The position numbers and the translations under genes are program-made. The notes beneath the pieces are model-generated. The model was given only the letters and a program-made list of their open reading frames with translations. It did no database searches and was not told where the DNA came from. This document shows, in pieces, positions 17,308 to 25,407 of a stretch of 64,000 nt of DNA (its first letter is position 1; each line of letters starts with the position of its first letter). Origin of the DNA: Devosia litorisediminis (GTDB lineage Bacteria > Pseudomonadota > Alphaproteobacteria > Rhizobiales > Devosiaceae); contig NZ_JAGXTP010000001.1 in NCBI RefSeq assembly GCF_018334155.1, forward strand, positions 1,488,001 through 1,552,000. The letters run 5' to 3'.

Positions 17308-17964
17308 CTATTCTGAACCGACCCCATGCCAGAAGGCGTCCACGGCAACCTCGGTTTTATAGAAGGCTTCAGGTTTGAACCTGCATCTCTGAGCTACTGC
17401 GGCAACCTCAGGATCGTTCTCAAATTTCTTGAGTAGCGCACGCAATTTTAGTTCCCTCTCATCGATAGCAGCGGCGACTGCCAAGCCAGCGTGGCGGGTC
17501 AAGATGGCAAGGTCATTGACTGCTTCAGCTACGAAGCCTGCTCGACGGCTTAGATAGCTGAACGAACGCCCCTCCGGGTGCCAGCGAAGGACGGTTCGCT
17601 CGTCGTTCCAGCGATGAGCGTGACTACCTTTCGGAACGCCATAGTGCGCAACGACCGTATTGCGGAGATCTGCAATCGCAGCGTGCTTGTGCTTCAATTC
17701 CTCAGGGAACGACCTCGTCACATCAACGGGCCGGCGACCATCCTGATCTGAGATAGTGGCACGGGCATACATAGCAACAGCATGAGTCATCAGCGCAGCG
17801 GCAAACCGGAACCGCTCGCTCTCGTCTTTTTCGACTTCATGCAGGGTATTGATGGCTCTTTTGGCTTCCAGCAGATCAGCGTGTACCGAGAATGCAGAAT
17901 GGTATCGATCAATGGCATCCGTCAAATCTTTGAATCGACGAGATTCCCTAAATTCTGAAGCCAT
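17308..17964 (-). CDS. Hypothetical protein with an HEPN-like R-N-x4-H motif
   Basis: About 218 residues, mostly helical and soluble. The segment IADLRNTVVAHYGVPKG carries Arg101 and His107 in the RN-x4-H spacing of HEPN nucleases and of AbiV/Cthe-type HEPN proteins. The N-terminal half is a helical, charged region (YHSAFSVHADLLEAKRAINT) that also fits HEPN or coiled-coil packing. I used ATG 17964; a TTG at 17994 adds ten residues. No antitoxin (MNT) partner is seen next to it. Whether it is a ribonuclease, a toxin remnant or a structural HEPN protein is undecided. Confidence 0.6.
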   Translation of the reverse strand: MASEFRESRRFKDLTDAIDRYHSAFSVHADLLEAKRAINTLHEVEKDESERFRFAAALMTHAVAMYARATISDQDGRRPVDVTRSFPEELKHKHAAIADLRNTVVAHYGVPKGSHAHRWNDERTVLRWHPEGRSFSYLSRRAGFVAEAVNDLAILTRHAGLAVAAAIDERELKLRALLKKFENDPEVAAVAQRCRFKPEAFYKTEVAVDAFWHGVGSE

Positions 17965-18200
17965 CGCTCTCAGATCGTACGCCCACTTCTCCAATTAATT
18001 CGCTCCAGCCCGTCATTGAGGTCGGCAGTTTGCACCAGGTACCTGCATTGGCAAGGTGGGCGTCCAGAGCGCCACAATTGGCGCTGAACAAAATATCCAT
18101 GTCCGCTTTTAGGAACTCGTTCAAGCAAGTCGAACGGCGGGAATGGGGCGCCAAGCTGCCCCCCACTGAAGTCATGTTGTATAGCTGTCGAGGTCCAAAC

Positions 18201-18671
18201 CTAGCGGTCGCCTTCCCCTGCGCCTAATTCCCAAAGCAACGCACGGCAAGTCTGCTCTCGCTCATCTGCACATTCTGCTTCCCGTCGTTTGGGTGGGATC
18301 TTTCTGAGCCCGTCAAGATCACGCTGCAATTTCGCGATTAGCCGGTGACGTTCCACGACCGCGGGTCCGGTATCAGGGGGACGAGCCAATGGCGCGTTCG
18401 GCCGCGACGCGGTTGAGATGGACTGCCGAATACGTTGGCCAATGAGCGAAAAGATGCCGACCACCAGCATTGCTCGGTCGGCGTCGGTTTGGCCAAGGTC
18501 AGCTGGTAAACTCAGTTTGAAATCCTGGACCGACTGATCACGGCGCAGGCGGAAACTGGTGTGAAATTCAACCTGGCCGTTCTCGCTCCACAGCTGAATT
18601 TTTAGGTCACGCACATAGTGCCGAAATCTCTCTGACAGCTCCGCGGTCATTCGATCGACCTGTGCCTTCAT
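18201..18671 (-). CDS. Hypothetical protein, 156 residues
   Basis: Soluble, charged protein. The first 90 residues look like a mixed alpha/beta domain (RFRHYVRDLKIQLWSENGQV, then FHTSFRLRRD). A Pro-rich linker follows, then a basic helical end with AECADEREQTCRALLWELG. No motif that I can assign. It faces the HEPN-like gene on the same strand after 236 empty bases, and lies head-to-head with the small membrane gene at 18755. Confidence 0.5.
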   Translation of the reverse strand: MKAQVDRMTAELSERFRHYVRDLKIQLWSENGQVEFHTSFRLRRDQSVQDFKLSLPADLGQTDADRAMLVVGIFSLIGQRIRQSISTASRPNAPLARPPDTGPAVVERHRLIAKLQRDLDGLRKIPPKRREAECADEREQTCRALLWELGAGEGDR

Positions 18672-18754
18672 TGCCGTCTCCCCTGGAAGACTTGTCCCTC
18701 AAATCCTCCCCGCCACTGGCGCTGGTATTCTGCCAGCGGGATAAGGAGATCAAA

Positions 18755-18940
18755 ATGCCAAAAGGGCGAGATAGCAAGCGCGTGGCGTCGCAGTTCCTGA
18801 ACGGCCTCGCAGTCGCGGTCTTCAGCGTGGGTTTGCTCGGCCCACTAGTCCAAGGAGACACTGACACCACCAGTCTCATGTTGGCTATCGTGGTTGCAGT
18901 GGCATTGCACGGGCTCGCGCAGTTCATCAGTTGGCGCTGA
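18755..18940 (+). CDS. Small membrane protein, 61 residues
   Basis: Starts MPKGRDSKRVASQFLNGLAV and has two hydrophobic helices (about 14-33 and 40-58) separated by a short polar loop QGDTDTT. A perfect AAGGAG six bases before the ATG at 18755 supports it. Small two-helix proteins of this type with a basic N-terminus are common in Hyphomicrobiales accessory regions; function unknown. Confidence 0.62.
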   Translation: MPKGRDSKRVASQFLNGLAVAVFSVGLLGPLVQGDTDTTSLMLAIVVAVALHGLAQFISWR

Positions 18941-19086
18941 GTTGGATTGAGATCTGAGAAGCTTATTTGCCGCGCACTGCCATGTGCTACGCTGCACCCC
19001 TGGTGGCATCGATTGAGCTCACTATTCTGCCCGGGCGATAGGATGTCTGCCGCTATGATCTCTACAATCAGTCACGATGAGCCTGC

Positions 19087-19398
19087 ATGACAGTTTACCA
19101 GTGGACCACCGATGATGATGAGGTGGCATTTGATGCCATCACAGTTGGCATTGGGGCGCCGCCAAGGGGCTTTGATCCGGTGGAGCTGACAGCAAGCGTC
19201 TATTGGCCAGATTGGATTACCCAAGGCGATAAAGTCAGAGGTTCGATGGAAGGCCCCTACTCTATCGACGATGCCCTTCGCCGCGCAGAATCCCTGCGCA
19301 CAATCTGGGCATTCAAGCGTGTTGTGATCGCCATTGAAGAGCGCGAACTCTGGCAGCCCGAATGGGGCGAGCTAGCCGAATTTGAAGGTTTTGACTGA
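19087..19398 (+). CDS. Hypothetical protein, 103 residues, coupled to the SRAP gene
   Basis: Acidic small protein beginning MTVYQWTTDDDEVAFDAITV and ending GELAEFEGFD; Trp-rich, predicted alpha/beta. I do not recognise the family. Its TGA shares a base with the ATG of the SRAP gene (TGATG), so the pair is probably co-translated. Confidence 0.6.
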   Translation: MTVYQWTTDDDEVAFDAITVGIGAPPRGFDPVELTASVYWPDWITQGDKVRGSMEGPYSIDDALRRAESLRTIWAFKRVVIAIEERELWQPEWGELAEFEGFD

Positions 19399-20159
19399 TG
19401 TGCAATCTCTACTCCCACACCAGTAATCGGCAGGCGATCATCGACTTCGTCAAAGAGGTCAACCGCATCCACGACAGTGTTGGCAATCTCGAACCTCAGC
19501 CGGGCATCTTTCCAGACTATGCAGCGCCCATCGTGCGCAATACCGCCATTGGCCGCGAGCTGGCCAAGGTTCGGTGGGGCATGCCTTCCAGCCAGTTCGC
19601 CTTGATGCAGAGCGCCAAGAAGCGCGCGGCAAAGCTTGAAGATAAAGGGCAAGTGGTGGACTTCGCCGAATTGCTCAAGCTCGAGCCAGATAGCGGCACA
19701 ACCAATGTGCGCAACATCTTTGATCCGGTCAAAGGCCGCTGGAACCAGCACTGGAACCGCTGGATGGGTGTCGAGAACAGGTGCGTCGTGCCCTTCACAT
19801 CGTTCTCAGAGTTCGATGGCACCATGCAGGACGGCAAGAAGCGGGGCGACACCTGGTTTGCCCTGGATGAAAGCCGGCCACTGGCCTTCTTTGCAGGCAT
19901 CTGGGTCGAAGGTTGGACCAGTGTGCGCAAGGTCAAAACTGGAGTCGAAACAGCAGACTATTTCGGCTTCTTGACCTCAGAGCCCAACGACGTTGTTGGG
20001 GCCATCCACCCCAAGGCCATGCCGGTTATTCTGACCAAACCTGAAGAGGTCGAGATGTGGCTGTCGGCGCCCAAGGATGAAGCCATCCAGCTACAGCGCC
20101 CCCTGCCCGATGGCGTACTCGACATCGTCGCTGTTGGCGTCAAACAGGACGGCGCCTAA
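19398..20159 (+). CDS. SOS response-associated peptidase (SRAP, HMCES/YedK family)
   Basis: 253 residues. The SRAP family shields abasic sites in single-stranded DNA by forming a thiazolidine crosslink through Cys2. Seen: MCNLYSH at the N-terminus with Cys2; an Asn in the TTNVRNIF position (about 103); the Glu of VPFTSFSEF (about 138); and the His of GAIHPKAMPVIL (about 204), matching the conserved Cys-Asn-Glu-His set. The spacing between the Asn and the VP-x-F-x-x-F-E block is longer than in E. coli YedK but fits the variant branch found in Hyphomicrobiales. Translationally coupled to the gene at 19087, and near a LexA-type box at 20685. Confidence 0.85.
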   Translation: MCNLYSHTSNRQAIIDFVKEVNRIHDSVGNLEPQPGIFPDYAAPIVRNTAIGRELAKVRWGMPSSQFALMQSAKKRAAKLEDKGQVVDFAELLKLEPDSGTTNVRNIFDPVKGRWNQHWNRWMGVENRCVVPFTSFSEFDGTMQDGKKRGDTWFALDESRPLAFFAGIWVEGWTSVRKVKTGVETADYFGFLTSEPNDVVGAIHPKAMPVILTKPEEVEMWLSAPKDEAIQLQRPLPDGVLDIVAVGVKQDGA

Positions 20160-20656
20160 AGGTCATCGTCAGGCACATACCACCTTAACCCGAACATTCG
20201 GCCACCACAGCATGGCGCATTGAGCTTGGCTGCCAACCTGTTGATCTCGAAATTGTAGCCCAGCACGGCAACCAGCGTTGGAAGATCGAGCTCTGCCTCT
20301 ACCCCACAGGGCTTTGCCTGCTTGAGGCCTTGATGATGCCGCTGGCATTCAATGAAGCCGCGCCATTTCTCATGCATGGCCTTGCCAATTGTTGGCGGAA
20401 TGCGGCCCTGCGGCTCATCAAGACGGATCTGGCATCGATCGTTCGCATAGTTGATCGAATTGATATCTGGCGGGTTCAAGGCTTTGCGGCATTTGCCGAG
20501 CCTGCCAATTGCCCTGAGCGCGTCAGGTCCGGTGACATCGCCCACCATGCCCAACAGTCTGTCAGCCCGATATGCGCCACGGCGGCTACATTCATCGCAG
20601 CGCACGCGGATCACTCTTTGGCCCATTTTGGACAGGGTCACAGGTTGTGACGACAT
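20156..20656 (-). CDS. Hypothetical cysteine-rich (zinc-ribbon-like) protein
   Basis: 166 residues with RVRCDECSRRGAYR (a CxxC near residue 20), a Cys in LGKCRKAL and another near DRCQIR, plus CCGGRMFGLRWYVPD at the C-terminus. The first half looks like a zinc ribbon of the kind found in small DNA- or RNA-associated proteins. ATG at 20656. Tail-to-tail with the SRAP gene with a 4-base overlap, and head-to-head with the gene at 20757 across the LexA-type box, so it could share SOS control. Confidence 0.55.
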   Translation of the reverse strand: MSSQPVTLSKMGQRVIRVRCDECSRRGAYRADRLLGMVGDVTGPDALRAIGRLGKCRKALNPPDINSINYANDRCQIRLDEPQGRIPPTIGKAMHEKWRGFIECQRHHQGLKQAKPCGVEAELDLPTLVAVLGYNFEINRLAAKLNAPCCGGRMFGLRWYVPDDDL

Positions 20657-20684
20657 CGATCGAGATTGACTCCAATAGGCAGCA

Positions 20685-20699
20685 GTTCCTATTTTGTTC
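20685..20699. promoter_or_regulatory. LexA-type (SOS) box
   Basis: GTTCCTATTTTGTTC, an exact GTTC-N7-GTTC, the known LexA site of Alphaproteobacteria. It lies 58 bases before the ATG at 20757 and 29 bases before the start of the divergent gene at 20656. Confidence 0.65.
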
Positions 20700-20756
20700 T
20701 CATTCTTCGCGACAAGAGTCGAGAGGGATCCGTGTCAATGTGATGGGAGAACTGAC

Positions 20757-21026
20757 ATGCTGACGGTTCAGAAGCCGGATATCAAACCAACCAGCCTGAT
20801 CGTGCTGCTGGCATTTGTCCGGGACGAAGAAGGCGAGTTGCAAACCGCTTTCGAGCCCCGAGAGGTGCCGTCAGAAGACAAGGCCAAGATGGATGCGCGA
20901 CGGATGGCAGCACTGGGCACCTATGCTGGTGTGATTGCCTGGTCTCGGACAGCAGACCTGGTCAATGGTGTGTTCGGGGATCCGGTTGTGATCTTTCAGG
21001 ACGGCGACGTTCCAGACTTGGAGTGA
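20757..21026 (+). CDS. Conserved-type small protein behind a LexA box
   Basis: 89 residues: MLTVQKPDIKPTSLIVLLAF, with an acidic central part (FEPREVPSEDKAKMDARRMA), AGVIAWSRTADLVNG and the ending QDGDVPDLE. The pattern FEPRE...AGVIAWSR...PDLE is one I associate with a family of rhizobial hypothetical proteins found near SRAP and repair genes, but no function is known. ATG at 20757 with GGGAGA upstream; a longer in-frame start would begin just downstream of the LexA box and has no ribosome site. Confidence 0.65.
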   Translation: MLTVQKPDIKPTSLIVLLAFVRDEEGELQTAFEPREVPSEDKAKMDARRMAALGTYAGVIAWSRTADLVNGVFGDPVVIFQDGDVPDLE

Positions 21027-21081
21027 CCACTTCAAACTGCCACCATGTGTGGCTTGAGACAATGGCACCCCTGCCCTTTGG

Positions 21082-21351
21082 TTAGCCCCGCTCACACGCC
21101 CAGCCATCGCCATCACGATCCAACTGGTACACGTCGGGCCCAACCACGCGCACTGGCCCACTGACATATGCTGGCCCGTTTCCCGATCCACCTGCACAAT
21201 CGACGTCACTGGCTATTGGCACGCATTTGCCTTCATAGCTGGGGTGAAACTGGTCTGCCGCTACTTGGTGAACGAGTATCAGTTGCCCGATGAGGAGAAC
21301 GGCCAGTATGTCGCGACAGAAACCATGGATAGCTGGCTGCATTCTTGCCAT
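21082..21351 (-). CDS. Secreted Excalibur-domain protein
   Basis: 89 residues: an N-terminal hydrophobic signal (about 14-31, DILAVLLIGQLILVHQVAA) and a mature part ending in VYQLDRDGDGWACE, the calcium-binding DxDGDGxxCE core of the Excalibur domain, with Cys residues near 43 and 52 likely to pair. It starts inside the SNase gene on the other strand: the ATG at 21351 or 21342 is needed to include the signal peptide, so the two genes overlap head-to-head by about 40 bases. Excalibur domains are commonly fused to SNase-like nucleases, which supports a shared role. Confidence 0.6.
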   Translation of the reverse strand: MARMQPAIHGFCRDILAVLLIGQLILVHQVAADQFHPSYEGKCVPIASDVDCAGGSGNGPAYVSGPVRVVGPDVYQLDRDGDGWACERG

Positions 21352-21748
21352 TTCCGCGTTGGTGCCCTCGATTGCTTCTGCACAGTCCTATTCCAATCTG
21401 GAGATGTGCGGAAACAGACCAAACACAGCGCACAAGACCTGTGTCGTGGATGGCGACACCCTCTGGCTCGATGGCGAGAACATTCGTCTGAAAGACTTCG
21501 ACACACCCGAGCCGCAAACGCAGATCTGTGGTGGCGAACGCGAAGTCGCACTGGCAATAAGAGCGAGCTCAAGGCTTCTTGATCTGCTCAACCACAATGA
21601 TTGGACAATCGAGCGCTTCGGACTGGACAGCACCAGAAGCAAGCGCAGACTTGCGACCATCCGTATCAACGGTAGAGATGTCGGAGACATCTTGATCAGC
21701 GAGGGCTTGGCACGTCGTTGGCCTGACGGAGACGAATTCTGGTGTTGA
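21308..21748 (+). CDS. Thermonuclease-family (SNase-like) secreted nuclease
   Basis: About 146 residues. Signal peptide (about 1-26, ending ASAQ), then an SNase OB-fold: KTCVVDGDTLWLDGENIRL, then KDFDTPEPQTQICGGE and KRRLATIRINGRDVGDILIS with EGLARRW. These hold the Asp, Arg and Glu positions of the staphylococcal nuclease active site in the usual order. The start ATG 21308 has GAGGAG ten bases upstream; ATG 21290 is an alternative. It probably degrades DNA or RNA in the periplasm or outside the cell. Confidence 0.82.
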   Translation: MSRQKPWIAGCILAISALVPSIASAQSYSNLEMCGNRPNTAHKTCVVDGDTLWLDGENIRLKDFDTPEPQTQICGGEREVALAIRASSRLLDLLNHNDWTIERFGLDSTRSKRRLATIRINGRDVGDILISEGLARRWPDGDEFWC

Positions 21749-22040
21749 TAGTGTTTTGGAAGGTTGGCGAATTCAAACGTTCAACCTAGTTGTTATAGGC
21801 GCGAGGTCTGAAATGGGGCGGAAACCGCCGGTCACCAACGCACCCCATTCCCGCCATCCAAGTGGCGGTTTGGATTTCCTAAATGCGGAATGTCCGTTCA
21901 AGTCGCGGCAATGGCAACGGGTAGAAAGGGGACTGGCAGGTTTTAGGCAACTACTCCCGCAACCTGCCAAGGAATTAGGCAGCACGATAAGGTAAGGCTG
22001 CTCCAAATGCTGATGAAGCCCGTGTGACTTGTCCCAGGTT

Positions 22041-22480
22041 TCACCAGTTGGTGAAAGGCCCGTAGCGGCGTCGCAAATGCGGTGGTTCTGAGTATGCGAG
22101 TTCAGATACTCTCAGGCGGTCCTCATAGACGTCTACGCCAAGGCCTGGTCCGTCGGGCACGATGTACGCGCCATCTTCGAGTTCAACCTGAACGGGGAAG
22201 AGTTCCCTGTTGTCAAAGCCGAGTTGCTCCACAGGGCTTGCCGGCATTCCAGCCAAGAGAAATTGGGAACAACCGCGCCCATGTGAACTGACGCCGCAGT
22301 GCACACTGGTCCCAGCGGATTATGCGGCATGCGATCGGCATAGTGCGCCTCGCAACAGCCGGCGACCTTCATGGCCTCGGTGAAACCACCGACATTGCAG
22401 ATGTCGATGTGGGCATGTGGGCATGTGGGAGGATGTCGTTTTCCACATAGGGGCAAACTGCCACTTGGATGACGAAGCGC
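22041..22480 (-). pseudogene. Relic of an enolase-superfamily dehydratase (C-terminal part)
   Basis: The minus strand encodes, in changing frames, pieces closely similar to the C-terminus of the dehydratase at 30952-32106: SSKWQFAP, YVENDILPH, HIDICNVGGFTEAM, YADRMPHNPLGPVC, PNFSWLE, then in another frame GLGVDVYEDRLRVSE and PHLRRRYGPFTNW before the stop. One frame change coincides with a tandem copy of CCCACATG on the minus strand (around 22412-22430). About 140 residues remain and the catalytic barrel is gone, so it is a dead fragment; it lies at the end of the sugar ABC operon. Confidence 0.82.
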
Positions 22481-22520
22481 CAGGACATCTGCCCAACCGC
22501 TACACCCCTCACCTGCACGC

Positions 22521-23597
22521 TTAGGCGGCAGGCTTTTGTCCTTGATCATCAAAGACGTGACATTCTGAGGCCGCGATGCCGAGCTGAATGCGCGCCCCTG
22601 TTTCCAGATGGCTTTGCCCCGGCAGCGCTGCGGTGATCTCAGTGCCATCTGCCAGTGCAACGCGTACGACAGTTTCGTTGCCAAGGGACTCAACCAACAG
22701 AACCGTGCCTTGCAGCGGCCCTTTTGGGTCGGCGCTCAAGCCGTGTGGCCGCACACCCAATGTAACCGCCTGCCCCACCGAAAGCCCAGCAGCAGGTATG
22801 CTCCACGCCATGGTGGCATCCTTGGTGACAAACTGAGCGATATCTGCAGTGATCGACTGCACCGTTCCGGCAATGAAGTTCATCTTGGGTGAACCGATGA
22901 AGCCCGCCACGAACTGGTTGGCAGGATTGTTGTAGAGTTCAAGAGGCGAACCTACCTGCTGCAGCACGCCGCCATTGAGCACCACGATCTTGTCCGCCAG
23001 GGTCATCGCCTCGACCTGATCATGCGTGACATAGATCATCGTGGCGCCCAGATCGTGATGCAGTCGCGCAAGTTCCATGCGCATGTCGACGCGCAGGGCA
23101 GCATCGAGATTGGACAGAGGCTCATCGAACAGGAAGACATCCGGCTCGCGCACGATGGCCCGGCCAATGGCCACGCGCTGGCGCTGTCCGCCTGAGAGCT
23201 GGGCAGGCTTGCGATCAAGCAATTGCTCCATCTGCAAGACCTTGGCCACAGCGCGGATCTTGCGATCGCGCTCATCCCTGGGCGTACCGGCCAGTTTCAA
23301 CCCGAAGCCAACATTGTCGTACACGCTCATATGCGGATAGAGCGCGTAGGACTGGAATACCATGGCGACGCCGCGATCACGGGGTTCGATATCGTTGACC
23401 ACGCGATCACCAATAGTCACCTCGCCGCCCGAAATATCCTCTAGACCGGCGATCATGCGCAGCAGGGTAGATTTGCCGCAGCCCGACGGCCCGACAAAGA
23501 CGACGAACTCACCGTGACCGATATCGAGGTCGACACCTTTGATGACTTTGACATCGCCATAATTCTTGACGACCGAGCGAAGGGATAGTTGGGCCAT
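22521..23597 (-). CDS. Sugar ABC transporter ATPase, UgpC/MalK family
   Basis: 358 residues starting MAQLSLRSVVKNYGDVKVIK (ATG 23597, GGAGAC upstream). Walker A GPSGCGKST, Q-loop VFQSYALYPHMSV, signature LSGGQRQRVAIG, Walker B VFLFDEPLSNLD, H-loop VTHDQ, and a C-terminal TOBE regulatory domain (about 240-358). It powers the two permeases upstream. A longer open frame before this start has no homology. The gene ends the operon, just before the dehydratase relic. Confidence 0.92.
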   Translation of the reverse strand: MAQLSLRSVVKNYGDVKVIKGVDLDIGHGEFVVFVGPSGCGKSTLLRMIAGLEDISGGEVTIGDRVVNDIEPRDRGVAMVFQSYALYPHMSVYDNVGFGLKLAGTPRDERDRKIRAVAKVLQMEQLLDRKPAQLSGGQRQRVAIGRAIVREPDVFLFDEPLSNLDAALRVDMRMELARLHHDLGATMIYVTHDQVEAMTLADKIVVLNGGVLQQVGSPLELYNNPANQFVAGFIGSPKMNFIAGTVQSITADIAQFVTKDATMAWSIPAAGLSVGQAVTLGVRPHGLSADPKGPLQGTVLLVESLGNETVVRVALADGTEITAALPGQSHLETGARIQLGIAASECHVFDDQGQKPAA

Positions 23598-23611
23598 TTG
23601 AAGTCTCCGGA

Positions 23612-24436
23612 TTAGCCCTTCACCGCGCCCTGCATGAGGGCGGCGACGAACTGGCGCTGGAACGCGAGGAACAGCAGCACGGTGGGTGTGAGGATGAGCA
23701 GAGAGCCTGCGCACAGCAGTGGGACGTCAGTGCCCCACTGGCCCTGGAAGGCGCCCAGGGCACCGGCCATTGTGCGTTGCATAGGGTCCTGAACCAGGAC
23801 GACCGGCAGCAGGAACTGGTTCCAGGTCCAAAGGAAAAGCAGAATGGACAGCGACATGATCGCGGGACGCGCCAGGGGGACCTGAACAAGCAGGAATTCC
23901 TTCCAGCGGGTGGCGCCATCCAGTTGGGCTGCCTCGCTGAGGTCCTGCGGAACGTTGAGGAAATGGGCGCGCATCCAGTAGACGCCGAAGGGCATGTAGA
24001 GGCCGATCAACGGCAGAATGATGGCGAACCGTGTGTTGAGCAGGCCCATGGCCCGCACTTCGTAATATAGCGGGGTGATGACAGCCTCGAAAGGCAGTGT
24101 CAGGCCGAACACAAACACCAGATAGAGCCATTTGTAGCGATCGGTGGTCAACTTCGCCAAACCATAGCCCGCCATGGTGGCGATCAGCACCGAGAGCGGC
24201 ACCACGCCGAGAACAATCAGACTGCTGGAAACCAGCAATTGATCCATCCTGGCTACTTCGAACGCCTTGATAAAATTGCTCCACTGCGGATCGGCGGGCC
24301 ATTGCAGACCATTGGGATAGGTGCCCGAAGGCGCCAGTGCAGCCGACAGCATGCTCAGAAACGGCAGGATTGTGAGCAGCATCAGGGCAATGATCAGGAC
24401 CCGCGCCAGGACGGTTTTTGACGTGAGCGTCTTCAT
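23612..24436 (-). CDS. Sugar ABC transporter permease, MalG/CUT1 type
   Basis: 274 residues, six predicted membrane helices, with the EAA-loop motif SEAAQLDGATRWKEFLLVQV then PLARPAI that contacts the ATPase. The ATG overlaps the stop of the preceding permease gene (ATGA), so translation is coupled. Confidence 0.92.
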   Translation of the reverse strand: MKTLTSKTVLARVLIIALMLLTILPFLSMLSAALAPSGTYPNGLQWPADPQWSNFIKAFEVARMDQLLVSSSLIVLGVVPLSVLIATMAGYGLAKLTTDRYKWLYLVFVFGLTLPFEAVITPLYYEVRAMGLLNTRFAIILPLIGLYMPFGVYWMRAHFLNVPQDLSEAAQLDGATRWKEFLLVQVPLARPAIMSLSILLFLWTWNQFLLPVVLVQDPMQRTMAGALGAFQGQWGTDVPLLCAGSLLILTPTVLLFLAFQRQFVAALMQGAVKG

Positions 24437-25368
24437 TTTTTATCTCGTGTGAACCACTGGACCGGACCGATCGAAATCAACACCAGAACCATCAGGACGA
24501 TGGCCAGCGCTGAGGCCAGCCCGACCTGACGATGGGCGAAGGCCAGTCGATAGATCTCCAGCCCCGGAACCGTGGTGGTGATGCCCGGCCCACCCTGGGT
24601 GGCGATGTAGACGATGTCGAAACTGGCCAGCGCCGCGATGATGGTGAGCGTCATGCACACGCCAATTTCTTGCCGCAGACCCGGCAGGGTAATGTAGACA
24701 AACTCATGCCATGGCCGGGCGCCGTCCAGTCGGGCAGCCTCATATAGGCTTGGATCGATCTTGGTGATGCCGGTCACCAGCAGCATGATGCACAGACCGA
24801 GCAGTACCCAGGCGCCGATGACGCCGACTGCGGGCAGCGCCCAGACGAAATCGCCGAGCCAGCCGCGCGTCCAGTCTGACAGCCCGATAGCTTTGAGACC
24901 CTGATTGACCACGCCCATGGAGGCGAACATCCAGCTCCAGGCAATGCCGGCGGCCACAAGGGGGATGACCTGGGGAAGAAAGAAAATCGTGCGGGTGACG
25001 GTGCCAAAAGTGCCCGCCATCTGGCCGCGAATGGCAGAGGCGATCGCCAGCCCAAGCCCGACCGGGATCAGCGTGAAATACAGCACGAGTTGGAAGGCAT
25101 TGCCGATGATCTGGAGCAGATCGGAGTCGGTGAGCACGGTGATGTAGTTGGACAAGCCATAGAAGCGGGCCTCGCCAATGCCGTCCCAGCGCAGGAAAGA
25201 ATAATACAGGCTCATCGCAAGAGGCACGAGCACGAAGGTTGCATAAGCCAGAAAGGCTGGCGCGATGAATATCCAGGCCGTCAGCTTGCTTTTGCGGCTT
25301 CTCCGATGACGGGGAAGCCGCTGTGTTGGGCGCTGATCGGCCGGAACGGACGTGAGTTGTTCAGTCAT
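24433..25368 (-). CDS. Sugar ABC transporter permease, MalF/CUT1 type
   Basis: 311 residues with six helices after a basic cytoplasmic N-terminus (RLPRHRRSRKSKLTAW). EAA-loop region: YEAARLDGARPWHEFVYITL then PGLR. It forms the heterodimeric channel with the MalG-type subunit. It lies 39 bases after the binding-protein gene, with no clear hairpin between them. Confidence 0.92.
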   Translation of the reverse strand: MTEQLTSVPADQRPTQRLPRHRRSRKSKLTAWIFIAPAFLAYATFVLVPLAMSLYYSFLRWDGIGEARFYGLSNYITVLTDSDLLQIIGNAFQLVLYFTLIPVGLGLAIASAIRGQMAGTFGTVTRTIFFLPQVIPLVAAGIAWSWMFASMGVVNQGLKAIGLSDWTRGWLGDFVWALPAVGVIGAWVLLGLCIMLLVTGITKIDPSLYEAARLDGARPWHEFVYITLPGLRQEIGVCMTLTIIAALASFDIVYIATQGGPGITTTVPGLEIYRLAFAHRQVGLASALAIVLMVLVLISIGPVQWFTRDKK

Positions 25369-25407
25369 GTTTCATTCCGAAACCAATCAGGGGATACCGC
25401 TTAGAAC

